Assembly: GCA_964511025.1 (NCBI GenBank)
Contig: CAZEDK010000018.1
Span: 1-32,720 of the forward strand
Reading direction: 5' to 3'
Length of the DNA: 32,720 nt
From: CAZEDK01 sp964511025
Lineage (GTDB): Bacteria; Patescibacteriota; Gracilibacteria; UBA1369; GWF2-33-10
Both the position numbers and the translations under genes were made by a program. Shown here piece after piece: positions 16,901-25,395 of this stretch. The notes below the pieces were generated by a model. That model ran no database searches. It saw nothing but the letters and a program-made list of their open reading frames with translations, and had not been told where the DNA came from. How positions within the stretch are numbered: the stretch's first letter is position 1; every line of letters begins with the position of its first letter.

Positions 16901-19900
16901 GATAAAATTGAACTTATTTTTCCAAGCGGATTTGATATTGAAAATGCAAGCATTGATGATAATGATTACAGTAACAAAGATATAAATGGATGGGAAGATG
17001 GAACGGTTACAATTGAAACTGTATCTGTAGATAGATCAACTAGAACTGTAGCTTTGACTATTGATACGGATGAAAATTTAGCGACAAATGGAACAAGTCA
17101 GCTTAATTTCCGTGTAAGCAATATAGTAAATCCATCAATTGCGTCAGACTATGATTGGTTTACTCAGTCAGGTGGTTATCAAATACAATTCCAAACAGTT
17201 GACGGCGTAACAGATGCGGTTGTTGAAGGACCTAGTACAATGCAAGCTTTTGGAATAAAAGAAGGAGGTAATGGACAGGTTGCAATTACTGTGCTTGCGC
17301 AGGATTCCGAGGAGCCTATTGGCGGGGTGGAATTGAGCGTGTGGGCGGGAGAAATGGGGCAACAAACTATTACTACCGATCCGCTTACCGGTATAGCGAC
17401 TCTTACTGGCATACCTGTAAATGACTGGGGAAATTATGTCAATGTATGGACAGATCCTGAAAATACTCCTGATGGATATTTGGGTGAATGGTTAAGTGCA
17501 AATTTTTATTTAACAACTTCGACTCCAACCGCAGAACAAACAATGTATCTTAGGGTAGCTGATTTACAAATAAGTGGTACGATTACACATACAGGTGTTG
17601 GAACAGATGGTGATACCAATGTTAATCTATGGTGTAATAGCTGGACAAGCTGGTCAAGCAAAAAAATAACGCTTGATAACGATGGTGCTACAACTTTTAG
17701 TTTAGCACTTGCGGATAATGGTTGGTATACATGCGGTATTGACAAATTCTATGATTGGAATAGTGGTTCTTATGATCAATCTGAGTTCATAACTCCAAAT
17801 CCTCAAACTGGAGAATTGGATGATGATAGTTCTCCGCTAACTATGAATTTCACGCTTGACGCTGCAGATAAGACAATTAGCGGTACTGTAACCGATCAAG
17901 ATGGAAATCCTTTGTCTTATGCTTATGTATCGATAGGTTCAGATCAAGCTGCCAGTGATAAATGGTTTTGGAGCGGTACAAGTACCGCAAATGATGGAAC
18001 TTACAGTCTTGCGGTCGCGGAAGGAAAATATATGATGGATGTCTATTACTGGGGTATTCCGGGTGGTAGTCACGAAACTGTAAAAGTTGAGGAAGATGAT
18101 ACAAATGTAATTAAAAACTTTGTACTTAGGAAACCTGATATATCTGTAACAGGGAATGTATCAGATGGTAGTGGGGCCGGTATGCAATGGGCAGGAGTCT
18201 CAGGATGGTCAGATAACGGAGAATGGGTATCTACAAATACTGACGCGAATGGAGACTTTACAATGTTTGTAAATTCCGGTACATGGACGTTCTCAGCTTG
18301 GGGAGGTCAATATGGCCAATTGTCCGCTGCTGTAGGCGTTGATGCTACCGATCTTATAATTACCTCCAACACTACAGGTATTAACTTTGCTTATGATCCT
18401 GACGCTTATGCTGATATTACAGGTATTCTGGTTGATGCTGACGCGCAACCTATAGCTAACACATGGCTATGGACAGACAAAATTGATACAGATACAAATA
18501 ATTATTTAGGCTGGGGTAATGGTGCCGTTACAGGTTCTGACGGATCATTTACAATTAATTCCATCAAAAATGGCACAGGTGAAGAATATACGTTGTCAAT
18601 GTGGGATTATGATTTAGGTCATGTTGTATTGGATAGCTCAATTGATATTTCTCTTGCCGATGCTAGTTTGGGAACAATTACCCTTCCTCAGACTTACACT
18701 TTGACAAGCAATGTCTCAGGACTTAACAATGGGCAAAGTGAAATATGGATAAATTTCCAAAATCTTGATACTAATTCATGGAATTGGGTGAATATTATTC
18801 TTGATAGCGGTAGCGGTTCGGCTACAACATCGCTTGTTGATGGAGATTACAAAGCATATTTGTACCTATACGGTTTTGGAGAGTCTATTGAAGAATTTAC
18901 AATTGATGGCGCGGATTCCAGTATCGAATTTGCATTTGGTGACATTGAAGTTGAAACTGTTACTATTAATGTAACAAATAATAACGATGAGCCACTTGTT
19001 GAAACTTACGTTGAAGCTTATGATCCGGAAAATGACAGATACTCGTACGGATTTACTGACAGCAATGGTGATGTTGAATTAGATTTGATAGCTGGAGAAG
19101 GAGAATACAATATAAGAGCTTCGCAAGATGGTTATAGTCCGGCGATTGACACGGTTGATCCTTCAACCGAGACAGAAAGCGAGCTTTCTTTGGAAATAGC
19201 TGATGCTGTTATTGAAGGACAAGCTTTGAATGAAGATAGCGATGCAATAGCTTACGCATGGGTAGACGCCGTGAATGATGATGGCACTCATATTGGTACA
19301 ATGACTGATGGTAATGGTAATTATGTATTGGATATACCATCAGACACAGAGTGGGATATCACAATCAAAGAGGGCGACGGTACTTATGGCACTGAACTCA
19401 ATGTAGCTGATGGTACATTAGCGGCTGATATCATGACTGATACAAGTCTTGATTATTTCATCCCTGAAGATCCTCTCAATACTACAATAGATCCAACTCA
19501 AGATAATGTGATTACGGATGAATTGATTGATTTAACAATTCCTAGCGGATCAATCAGTGAAGATGCCAACGGTAACAATCTCACCGTGAGTAAGACTGCG
19601 GCAGTGCCAGAAACTGAGACAACTTCAGCTATGGGTGATATGGCGTTTGATATAGATGTAAGCGATAGTGTTGGTAATAGTATTACGAATTTGACAAGTG
19701 AAGTAACGCTTGAATTCAAATATACCGATACAGATATTGAAGCGATGATTAATGCTGACGTTATCGATATAACTGATATTGATGCTCCATTGTCTTATTA
19801 CAATGAGACAAATGAGACATGGGAAATTATAGCAGGATCTACATCATTTGCTGAAGTACAAGAAAATGAAGGTGACGATTATGTTATTGTTGATATTGAT

Positions 19901-20791
19901 ACTTTTATAGCTGGTTATGACACTACTTATGTTGATTTCAATGATTACGAAGTTCACTATCTTGCAAGTGTAGACCACTTTACATTATTTGCTCCTGCGG
20001 TTAGTAGTTCTTCAAGTTCAAACAGCAATTCAAATAGTAATTCAAATAGTAATAGTTCTAGCAGCAGTGGCTCAAGTAATTCCAGCGGTAATTTGAGTAG
20101 CTATGTTGATGATGAAGAAGATCTTGCAGATGAAGACGTTTCTGAATCAGCAGTAGATGACAGTTCAAATGCTACAACAACAGATAGCGCTGAAGATGAC
20201 TCTCAAATTAAAGTGTCTGATGATACAATAGAATATGAAGCCGATGAAAATGCTGATTACGCTGATCATTGGGCTTCCGACTATATCGCTGAACTATATG
20301 GCAGAAATATAGTAAATGGATGCGATGATGATGGTAATTATTGTCCTGATAGCAATATCACTAGAGCAGAACTGTTAAAAATAGTTTTGGCTACATACGG
20401 TATTGAAATAGATGAATCTCTTGATATTAATCCATTCTCAGATTTGAGTTCTGATCACTGGGCGTATTCTATAGTTCTTACAGCTTACGATAATGCTATA
20501 ATCAAAGGCTATGATGACGAAACTTTCAAGCCGGACGCATTGATTGACAGAGTGTCAGCTCTCAAAATAATACTTGAAGCGGCTCAAATTGAATTGAAAA
20601 ATGATGTATCAAATATTTTCAAAGATGTAGAGAACGCGCTTTGGTATACTAACTATGTACTTACAGCTTATAGCGACCGAATAGTAAAAGGTTATGAACA
20701 AGAAGATGGACTATATTTCAGACCGGCAAATCCAATAACAAGAGCGGAATCTGCAAAAGTTGTTTTGGAAACTGAAAAATTAGCACAATAA
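13991..20791 (+). CDS. Giant S-layer-type surface protein with Ig-like, carboxypeptidase-regulatory-like and SLH domains
   Basis: 2266 residues. N-terminal signal/anchor at about 10-29 (LIGAAVIFAAFAAFAFFNF). Residues 40-690 hold several beta-rich segments with SbsA-type motifs (LNDANTTIEIFFDQSMN; IAFIFDEEIDQGTITA; FALVFSDPMDSDTITT). A clear Big_5/SbsA Ig-like domain is at about 697-803 (VGFSEALDPTTITSSSF ... IKDTAGNLMGDNYELNF). Five or more carboxypeptidase-regulatory-like units follow, about 1090-1830 (ISGTVTDQDGNPLSYAYVSI; TANDGTYSLAV; TDANGDFTMFV). A Ser/Asn linker (about 2002-2037) and an acidic stretch lead to three SLH domains (about 2085-2266: DHWASDYIAELY, DHWAYSIVLTAYD, ALWYTNYVLTAYSDR). 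SLH domains usually bind cell-wall polymer, so this is a surface-attached, probably adhesive or structural protein. Ends at a strong terminator; single-gene transcript likely. Confidence 0.9.
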   Translation: MEKLSSRLKALIGAAVIFAAFAAFAFFNFSGKGENLQTNSFGTALDAFNIEDLTYSGQAVTSGGGRTALFGVNFNNASGLGNLLGLTLQLVSVDGASFNVGLNTSSVLDTFPDGVQLWKDDGNESFGTEDTLTNIDGLATYQADGENFALDLNLSSAAIINNDDTYFVVIKTPKYGVSDNDQFQIGLKSGNIRTSGTAPVYTDVLSKLIKMDAFYPKVPRVTASGPLNDANTTIEIFFDQSMNLDWISWAETEGSYNPDSILYTYDNTSYAYGTYGVGAVATFGQNKVANDKLTIDVGTGATVLDGYTGWPSFSPASGGWFQNGIEYDTTGPMLTDAVLINDAGADLQASQNGDEIAFIFDEEIDQGTITALNISSRLSLSAGTLSNDTNPTLTWTSDNILKVRLTANQTNSVGATVDVAPQVTDKNGNAAVNNPSPVSVRVSNVDNIDYVVFEDTDTAIYGIDENDITVSWSAVTTGDHINVYILPANESFDLATQNPINSEPIAISATSYDGIDSAYYIGGDSRSNYTSWYPYYYFSSYDQYKAIVVVCNAAETDCSFPAESGSIYFTSDYSYNSDMYSSYGWSSAYVQDTMPYGYSTINNNYKVFALVFSDPMDSDTITTSNVSLSVVDNNWIVTDTINGTVSYDSNEWVAYFIATENLPSDGIVKLELDSGVQDSNGASVTYTTYFYTNSSSDSVAPAIQWADPQDNSTGIDTMTSEILVGFSEALDPTTITSSSFVATPDISVSAVYDPYVPGISLQLNTSALTASIPYTVTFFGNVIKDTAGNLMGDNYELNFQTREANNDAPSIKWVTFSVEGFEMEFDLPMKESTLTNLTNYTLVCAEQAISLSNASLNYDTLERHLNASGVPLTEGTDCTLTISANVQAINNQSLATIDRTQEGSVESFKYGNDYYGSYFSDYDSTSYDYVYQDPNVSFYNPFYTWPDCSIVSCNTSYYFSFPVTQELSDGDKIELIFPSGFDIENASIDDNDYSNKDINGWEDGTVTIETVSVDRSTRTVALTIDTDENLATNGTSQLNFRVSNIVNPSIASDYDWFTQSGGYQIQFQTVDGVTDAVVEGPSTMQAFGIKEGGNGQVAITVLAQDSEEPIGGVELSVWAGEMGQQTITTDPLTGIATLTGIPVNDWGNYVNVWTDPENTPDGYLGEWLSANFYLTTSTPTAEQTMYLRVADLQISGTITHTGVGTDGDTNVNLWCNSWTSWSSKKITLDNDGATTFSLALADNGWYTCGIDKFYDWNSGSYDQSEFITPNPQTGELDDDSSPLTMNFTLDAADKTISGTVTDQDGNPLSYAYVSIGSDQAASDKWFWSGTSTANDGTYSLAVAEGKYMMDVYYWGIPGGSHETVKVEEDDTNVIKNFVLRKPDISVTGNVSDGSGAGMQWAGVSGWSDNGEWVSTNTDANGDFTMFVNSGTWTFSAWGGQYGQLSAAVGVDATDLIITSNTTGINFAYDPDAYADITGILVDADAQPIANTWLWTDKIDTDTNNYLGWGNGAVTGSDGSFTINSIKNGTGEEYTLSMWDYDLGHVVLDSSIDISLADASLGTITLPQTYTLTSNVSGLNNGQSEIWINFQNLDTNSWNWVNIILDSGSGSATTSLVDGDYKAYLYLYGFGESIEEFTIDGADSSIEFAFGDIEVETVTINVTNNNDEPLVETYVEAYDPENDRYSYGFTDSNGDVELDLIAGEGEYNIRASQDGYSPAIDTVDPSTETESELSLEIADAVIEGQALNEDSDAIAYAWVDAVNDDGTHIGTMTDGNGNYVLDIPSDTEWDITIKEGDGTYGTELNVADGTLAADIMTDTSLDYFIPEDPLNTTIDPTQDNVITDELIDLTIPSGSISEDANGNNLTVSKTAAVPETETTSAMGDMAFDIDVSDSVGNSITNLTSEVTLEFKYTDTDIEAMINADVIDITDIDAPLSYYNETNETWEIIAGSTSFAEVQENEGDDYVIVDIDTFIAGYDTTYVDFNDYEVHYLASVDHFTLFAPAVSSSSSSNSNSNSNSNSNSSSSSGSSNSSGNLSSYVDDEEDLADEDVSESAVDDSSNATTTDSAEDDSQIKVSDDTIEYEADENADYADHWASDYIAELYGRNIVNGCDDDGNYCPDSNITRAELLKIVLATYGIEIDESLDINPFSDLSSDHWAYSIVLTAYDNAIIKGYDDETFKPDALIDRVSALKIILEAAQIELKNDVSNIFKDVENALWYTNYVLTAYSDRIVKGYEQEDGLYFRPANPITRAESAKVVLETEKLAQ

Positions 20792-20820
20792 AAGTTTCAA
20801 TTTGATTTAGAAAAAAGCTG

Positions 20821-20862
20821 AAAAAGCCCCTGAACCTATAAAAAGGTGAGGGGGCTTTTTTT
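20821..20862 (+). terminator. Strong intrinsic terminator after the SLH gene
   Basis: AAAAAGCCCC pairs with GGGGCTTTTT, with an inner ACCT/AGGT helix and a 6-base loop, and continues into a run of seven T. It lies 29 bases after the stop codon. The A-tract before it makes it partly bidirectional. Confidence 0.93.
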
Positions 20863-20915
20863 GTGATATATTTAGAAAATGTGCTAGAGTTAACTCATAA
20901 TTATAAAAATATATT

Positions 20916-22154
20916 ATGAAAATTGCAGTAATAGGTGGGGGAGCGGCTGGTATGATGGCGGCATTAATATCTAAGGAAAGATCAAAAGCAAATGAAGTTG
21001 TAATATTTGAAAAAAATTCTTATCTTGGTGCAAAAGTTATTATTTCTGGTGGAAGCAGGTCTAATGTCACGACAGGAATTTTTGATATTGACGAAGTTTT
21101 GAAAAAATACCCAAGAGGATCTAAATTTCTTGGCTATGCTATGCACGAATTTTCACCGCTCAAAGTTATGAAATTTTTTGAAGAAAAAGGTGTTAAATTA
21201 AAAATTGAAGATGATTTAAGGGTTTTTCCGGTCTCTAATAATGGCAAAGATATTGTTTCTGTGTTTGAAAGATTTTTTACAAAAAATAATGTGAAAGTTT
21301 TTTTGAATTCCAATGTTTGTAATATTGAAAAAATATTGAATAAATTTATTATTCATATTGCTAGTGATAAAAAATATGAATTTGATAAGATAATATTAAC
21401 AACAGGTGGACAGGCTTATAGATCAACAGGTTCAACTGGAGATGGTTATGATTTTGCAAAAAATCTCGGTCATAAGATTAGTCCATTAGCCCCTAGTCTT
21501 AGTAGTTTTGTTTTGAAAGAAAGCTTTTTTAGAGAAATTGCTGGACTTAGTTTTGAAAAAGTTTCTTTGCTTATAAAATCCAGTAAAAAATATCAATTCT
21601 CAGGTCCAATTGTTTTTACTCACAAGGGTATATCAGGTCCTGCTGTTTTTGCTATCTCAGCGTTGTCTGCTTTTGAAAATTGTTCCAATGAAATACCAAT
21701 GAAACTATTTGTTGACTTTTTGCCAATGGAAAATTATCAAAAGTTGAGCGCAGAAATTAATAAATATATCGAAGCAAATACGAACAAAAAATTTATTCAT
21801 ATCCTCGATTTTATACTTCCAAAATCTTTTGCGGTATTTTTAGTTAAATATTTGCAAATTGAAAACAAAAAAGCGTCTGAAATTTCAAAAAAAGATTTGA
21901 ATAGAGCTATAGAGCTAATTAAGAATTTTGGAGTCAACATAATTGGAAGGGGAGTGGGTGAAGAGCTTGTTACAGCCGGAGGAGTTGATTTGAAAGAAGT
22001 TGATAACAAAACTATGGAATCAAAAATATGCAAAGGTCTATATTTCGCAGGGGAGATACTTGATATTGATGGCTTTACTGGAGGTTTCAATTTGCAGGCT
22101 TCTTGGACAACAGGAAGACTTGCTGGTTTGATTAAAACATCCACTCAAAATTAG
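20916..22154 (+). CDS. HI0933/YhiN-family FAD-dependent oxidoreductase
   Basis: 412 residues, typical family length (about 390-420). The Rossmann FAD-binding motif GGGAAGMMAAL is at residues 8-18 with E32 closing beta-2 (VVIFEKN). Family signatures SGGSRSNVTTG (45-55), TTGGQAYRSTGSTGDGYDFA, and the C-terminal YFAGEILDIDGFTGGFNLQ followed by ASWTTGRLAG are present. These flavoproteins are related to BaiN and aminoacetone oxidase-like enzymes; the physiological substrate in this organism is unknown. No Shine-Dalgarno. A GAGTTAACTC palindrome lies about 20 bases upstream. It converges on xfp with a 23-base overlap. Confidence 0.9.
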   Translation: MKIAVIGGGAAGMMAALISKERSKANEVVIFEKNSYLGAKVIISGGSRSNVTTGIFDIDEVLKKYPRGSKFLGYAMHEFSPLKVMKFFEEKGVKLKIEDDLRVFPVSNNGKDIVSVFERFFTKNNVKVFLNSNVCNIEKILNKFIIHIASDKKYEFDKIILTTGGQAYRSTGSTGDGYDFAKNLGHKISPLAPSLSSFVLKESFFREIAGLSFEKVSLLIKSSKKYQFSGPIVFTHKGISGPAVFAISALSAFENCSNEIPMKLFVDFLPMENYQKLSAEINKYIEANTNKKFIHILDFILPKSFAVFLVKYLQIENKKASEISKKDLNRAIELIKNFGVNIIGRGVGEELVTAGGVDLKEVDNKTMESKICKGLYFAGEILDIDGFTGGFNLQASWTTGRLAGLIKTSTQN

Positions 22155-24510
22155 TCACTTCATCCATATCTTTACTGTAATTTACTATATAAGCTTGGTG
22201 GTCTTTTATTTTTTGTTCGAATAGTGATATTATTTTTGGTATTTTTGATTTGATTTCTGCTTTGTTTTTGGCGACCCTATTTAGCGCATCAATCGCAATA
22301 TCGTATCTGCTTGTTTGATTGTTAATTTGCATATCAAAAGGAGTTGTTGTTGTTCCTTCTTCTCTATAACCGTGAATGCTAATTCTATTTGCAGCCTCGT
22401 GTCCAAATATCAATTGTTGAATAGCAGCAGGATAACCATGGAAATTAAATATAATTGGTTTATCTTCAGTAAAAAAATCTTCAAAATCTCGTCTCTTAAT
22501 ATCGCAAAGTCCAAGACTGTGGCACTGATCGCCAACGCCAAGTGCTGAGAGTTCAGAGACGCATACAAATCTTGTTTTGATTTCAGGAATATATTTTTTC
22601 AATAAACAAATAGCAGCTAGAGCTTCGTATACCAAATAATCTCCGCAGCCGGCAATTACAATATCAGGATTCTTTGCGTCTTCGCCTGTTACGAAATCCC
22701 AAGTCATCACACCTCTCTCTACTTGTTGTCGCGCTTCTTTCATGTTTAGCCACTGTGGCATTTTTTGTTTGCTTGCGACTATTGCATTTATACAGTCTGT
22801 ACTTTTGAAACATTCTTCTAGAGTTGCTATTGTTGTATTGGAATCTGGTGGGAGATAAACACTCGAAAAAGCTCCATGTTTCAGAAGGATATTTGAAATA
22901 AATCCGGGATTTTGATGTGAATATCCATTATGTTCCTGTCTCCAAAGAGAGCTTGTAAGTATAAAATTCATTGAAGAAACAGGTGGACGGAAATCTATTT
23001 TCATAGATTGTTTGATGAATTTTGCGTATTGATCCACCATGCTTGTAAATATAGGAGCAAAAGCCTCATAAGTTGCAAGTAGAGCATGTCTTCCTGTCAA
23101 AAGATATCCTTGATTCATTCCTTGCAGGGTGTGTTCGCTCAACATTTCAATTACTCTGCCTTCACGGTCAACATTTTCATCATCTGTTTTTGTTGGCCAG
23201 ATATATGCTCTTTTTGTTGCTTCGAAAATTGCAGATAGTTTATTTGAATCAGTTTCATCAGGACAGAAGAATCGGAAATTATTTTCAGTTTTATTTAATT
23301 TAAAAATATCTCTCATATACTCGCCAGCTCTGTACATTGAGCTTGTTAAGCAAGTTCCCTTATTCCTACACTCAACTTCGTATGCTTCTGGTGCCGGTAA
23401 TTTTAATTCTTTTCTTATTTTGCCGCCATAAGCATGTTCATTTTGAGCCATTGAATATTTTGCTTCCGGTACGAATTTCAAAATTTCTTTTTTTGGTGTT
23501 CCATTTTTATCTAACAATTCCAAAATATTATAACTCGACAACCATTTTTCTAGAGCTACAAATTGTTCGTCGTTACAATGTGGTTCGCTTAATGGAATTC
23601 CATGAGCGCGAAAAGTTCCTTCAATTTTTTTGCCTTCACTATTTTTTACTCCGGTTTCTCCTTTCAAATGACGAAATATTATCATTGGCCATTTTGGTTT
23701 TGATATTTTATTTTCTTCTCTTGCAAGTCTTTGAATTTCTCTTATTTCACTATAAGCAGTATCCATGGCAGCGATCATATCTTCATGTATTGAATCTCCA
23801 TCTTCGACGAAAATTGGATGATATCCATATCCTTCAAATAATTTAGTCAGTTCTTCATCGTCCATAATTCCAAAAATTGTCGGATTTGATATTTTATAGC
23901 CGTTTACTAAAACAATTGGTAATACTGCCCCACTTGTTTTTGGATTAAGATATTTATTGGCGTGCCATGCTGCTGCGATCGGGCCGGTTTCAGCTTCTCC
24001 ATCGCCAATAACACAAGCTGTAATCAGGTCAGGATTATCAAGTACAGATCCAAATGCCGTAGACAAGCTGTAGCCTAATTCTCCACCTTCATTTATTGAT
24101 CCAGGAACCATAGGAGTTACATGGCTTGGAAAACCTGCAGGCCAGCTGAAATTTTTGATTAATGTTCCGATACCTTCTTTGTCTCTTTTGTAAGTTGGAT
24201 AAAATTTTTCAAGTGTTCCGTCGATATATAAATTTGCCAAAATAGCAGGCGCGCCATGACCTGGTCCTGGGATAAAAAGCATTGAAGCGTTAGTTTCGCA
24301 AATCAGCCTGTTTAAATGTGCGTAAATTACATTCAAGCCGGGGCAAGTTCCCCAATGTCCAAGCGGACGCTCTTTTATATGTGATTTTTGAAATTTTTCT
24401 TCAAGTAAAAAATTATCTTTTAAATATAATTCTGCAGCTGCGATGTAATCTACAAATCGTAAATATTTGTGTAGCCATTCTCTTATTTCATTTATATTTG
24501 ATTTTGCCAT
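22132..24510 (-). CDS. xfp: Phosphoketolase (xylulose-5-P/fructose-6-P)
   Basis: 792 residues, the expected length of about 790-820. Hallmarks: GHWGTCPGLN (51-60), PGPGHGAPA (81-89), SINEGGELGYSLSTAFG (138-154), and the thiamine-diphosphate motif GDGEAETGP...AAWHANKYLNP (169-190). The pyrimidine-domain and C-terminal parts are complete (GYSHQNPGF, FHGYPAAIQQLIFGHE). Xfp splits xylulose-5-phosphate (or fructose-6-phosphate) with phosphate into acetyl-phosphate plus glyceraldehyde-3-phosphate (or erythrose-4-phosphate), giving ATP through acetate kinase. With zwf 15 kb away this suggests a phosphoketolase-style fermentation; acetate kinase is not in the window. An inverted-repeat element sits 75 bases upstream of its start. 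Confidence 0.97.
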   Translation of the reverse strand: MAKSNINEIREWLHKYLRFVDYIAAAELYLKDNFLLEEKFQKSHIKERPLGHWGTCPGLNVIYAHLNRLICETNASMLFIPGPGHGAPAILANLYIDGTLEKFYPTYKRDKEGIGTLIKNFSWPAGFPSHVTPMVPGSINEGGELGYSLSTAFGSVLDNPDLITACVIGDGEAETGPIAAAWHANKYLNPKTSGAVLPIVLVNGYKISNPTIFGIMDDEELTKLFEGYGYHPIFVEDGDSIHEDMIAAMDTAYSEIREIQRLAREENKISKPKWPMIIFRHLKGETGVKNSEGKKIEGTFRAHGIPLSEPHCNDEQFVALEKWLSSYNILELLDKNGTPKKEILKFVPEAKYSMAQNEHAYGGKIRKELKLPAPEAYEVECRNKGTCLTSSMYRAGEYMRDIFKLNKTENNFRFFCPDETDSNKLSAIFEATKRAYIWPTKTDDENVDREGRVIEMLSEHTLQGMNQGYLLTGRHALLATYEAFAPIFTSMVDQYAKFIKQSMKIDFRPPVSSMNFILTSSLWRQEHNGYSHQNPGFISNILLKHGAFSSVYLPPDSNTTIATLEECFKSTDCINAIVASKQKMPQWLNMKEARQQVERGVMTWDFVTGEDAKNPDIVIAGCGDYLVYEALAAICLLKKYIPEIKTRFVCVSELSALGVGDQCHSLGLCDIKRRDFEDFFTEDKPIIFNFHGYPAAIQQLIFGHEAANRISIHGYREEGTTTTPFDMQINNQTSRYDIAIDALNRVAKNKAEIKSKIPKIISLFEQKIKDHQAYIVNYSKDMDEVTNFEWMF

Positions 24511-24545
24511 TTTGTTTCTGTTTTAATTTTTAAAAAATTCTTTAT

Positions 24546-24554
24546 ATTATATCA
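24546..24554 (-). promoter_or_regulatory. Extended -10 promoter for xfp
   Basis: On the minus strand TGATATAAT, i.e. a TGn extension plus a perfect -10, 36 bases before the xfp ATG. No good -35 hexamer (TAGAGA at 17 bases), which fits an extended -10 promoter. The element at 24586 begins about 30 bases further upstream. Confidence 0.5.
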
Positions 24555-24585
24555 GAAAATTCTGTATTTCTCTACTTTTTGGACT

Positions 24586-24775
24586 GTAACTGCTCACCGC
24601 TTTGTATAATGTAGTCAACTCCATTTAATTGTCATCCTGAATTCATTTCAGGATCCAGAGCTGCTAATTATGTTGCGATAGCCTCAAGATATTGTTTCAG
24701 CTTGAAATACAAAGAAGTTTATCCTACTGGATCCCAGATCGGAGTCTGGGATGACAAATAGCGGTGAGCAGTTAC
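24586..24775. mobile_element. 190-bp inverted-repeat element, copy 1 (MITE-like)
   Basis: Perfect 16-bp terminal inverted repeats GTAACTGCTCACCGCT / AGCGGTGAGCAGTTAC. An 8-bp direct repeat TTTGGACT flanks it on both sides (24578-24585 and 24776-24783), as expected of a target duplication. Inside are a left hairpin TCCTGAA-TTCAT-TTCAGGA, a core GCTAATTATGTTGCGATAGC, and a right hairpin near 24731-24755 (ATCCCAGA ... TCTGGGAT). No coding capacity. It lies at the stop codon of the decayed vapC and upstream of xfp. The core and ends match copy 2. Confidence 0.9.
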
Positions 24776-24781
24776 TTTGGA

Positions 24782-25027
24782 CTACCAAACAGCGTGTTTG
24801 TAATGTTTTAAAATGTTTCTATCTCTTGTTAAGAGTTTATGATCTCCAATTGACGCTTGAGCTACAATAATTCGATCAAAAACATCTCTTGTCCAATTTA
24901 TCTTGATTGATTGGTAAATATATAAATCATTTTCATTTATTAAACCAATAGCTTTTTTGCTTAGTTCTTTTGTTCTAGATTCAAATAGCCATAGAACAAT
25001 ATGTGTATCTAAATATAAGGTTTCCAT
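24782..25027 (-). pseudogene. VapC-type PIN toxin with internal deletion
   Basis: 81 residues where this PIN family normally has about 125-130. The start (METLYLDTHIVLWLFES, with the first catalytic Asp in LDTH) and the end (RDVFDRIIVAQASIGDHKLL then TRDRNIL) are good, but the middle third, including the conserved Glu of the active site, is missing after INENDLYIYQ. The frame stays open across the deletion. It is therefore very probably inactive. The TAG stop lies at the boundary of the direct repeat of inverted-repeat copy 1. Overlaps the antitoxin remnant by 19 bases. Confidence 0.8.
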
Positions 25028-25237
25028 TCTTTTTCGAAGCTAATATTTACTAAATCTTCAGGATCACCAATTATAAGATTTCTTCGTTTTAAATTTTTAA
25101 ACTTATCTATTTTTTCCGTGCTAATGATTTTAAGTTTTTTGCCTTTTCTGTTGATTTCTATAGGTATATTGTTTTCTATTACTTTGTCTAGCAAATTATA
25201 AATGTTCTGACGTAGATATTGACGCTGTGATAGCCAT
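25009..25237 (-). pseudogene. Phd/YefM-type antitoxin with N-terminal frameshift
   Basis: The body, RQNIYNLLDKVIENNIPIEI then NRKGKKLKII and GDPEDLVNISFEKEWKP, matches the Phd-like antitoxins that accompany this PIN family. In its frame there is no plausible start: only ATT or a TTG inside the promoter. An ATG at 25237 starts MAITAS in the next frame. Removing one T at 25222 would join MAITA to QYLRQNIYNLLDK and give the expected 75-residue antitoxin. This points to a one-base lesion. A well-formed promoter/operator is still present upstream. Confidence 0.7.
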
Positions 25238-25251
25238 GTTGTAATAAAAAA

Positions 25252-25293
25252 TACGTACGGTACTATTATAAAATTTCGTACGTACGATTGCAA
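25252..25293 (-). promoter_or_regulatory. Promoter and operator of the decayed phd-vapC locus
   Basis: On the minus strand TTGCAA (25293-25288), 17-base spacer, TATAAT (25270-25265). Perfect 8-bp inverted copies TACGTACG (25252-25259) and CGTACGTA (25277-25284) flank the -10 box, a strong autorepression operator layout. Confidence 0.7.
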
Positions 25294-25305
25294 GGTGATT
25301 TTTTT

Positions 25306-25395
25306 TTATTGATGATCGTCTATTAAATATATATTTAATAAATCGTTATCTTTTTTAGCCCAAGCTCTATATTTTTTGTTCAGCCTAAATGTTTG
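25306..25395 (-). other. Possible 29-codon coding remnant
   Basis: An open frame reads QTFRLNKKYRAWAKKDNDLL followed by NIYLIDDHQ and stop. It looks protein-like but has no start codon and lies in another frame directly after abrB. It could be the old C-terminus of the abrB product or the tail of a lost partner gene. Not recognised. Confidence 0.25.

Noticed and set aside
17168..18104. Minus-strand open frames inside the SLH protein gene
   Set aside because: They are shadows of repetitive, Thr/Asp-rich coding sequence; no starts with promoters and no recognisable domains.
23073..23846. Open frames on the plus strand opposite xfp (up to 169 codons)
   Set aside because: They lie wholly antisense to a highly conserved phosphoketolase, have low-complexity Leu/Phe-rich composition and no family motif.
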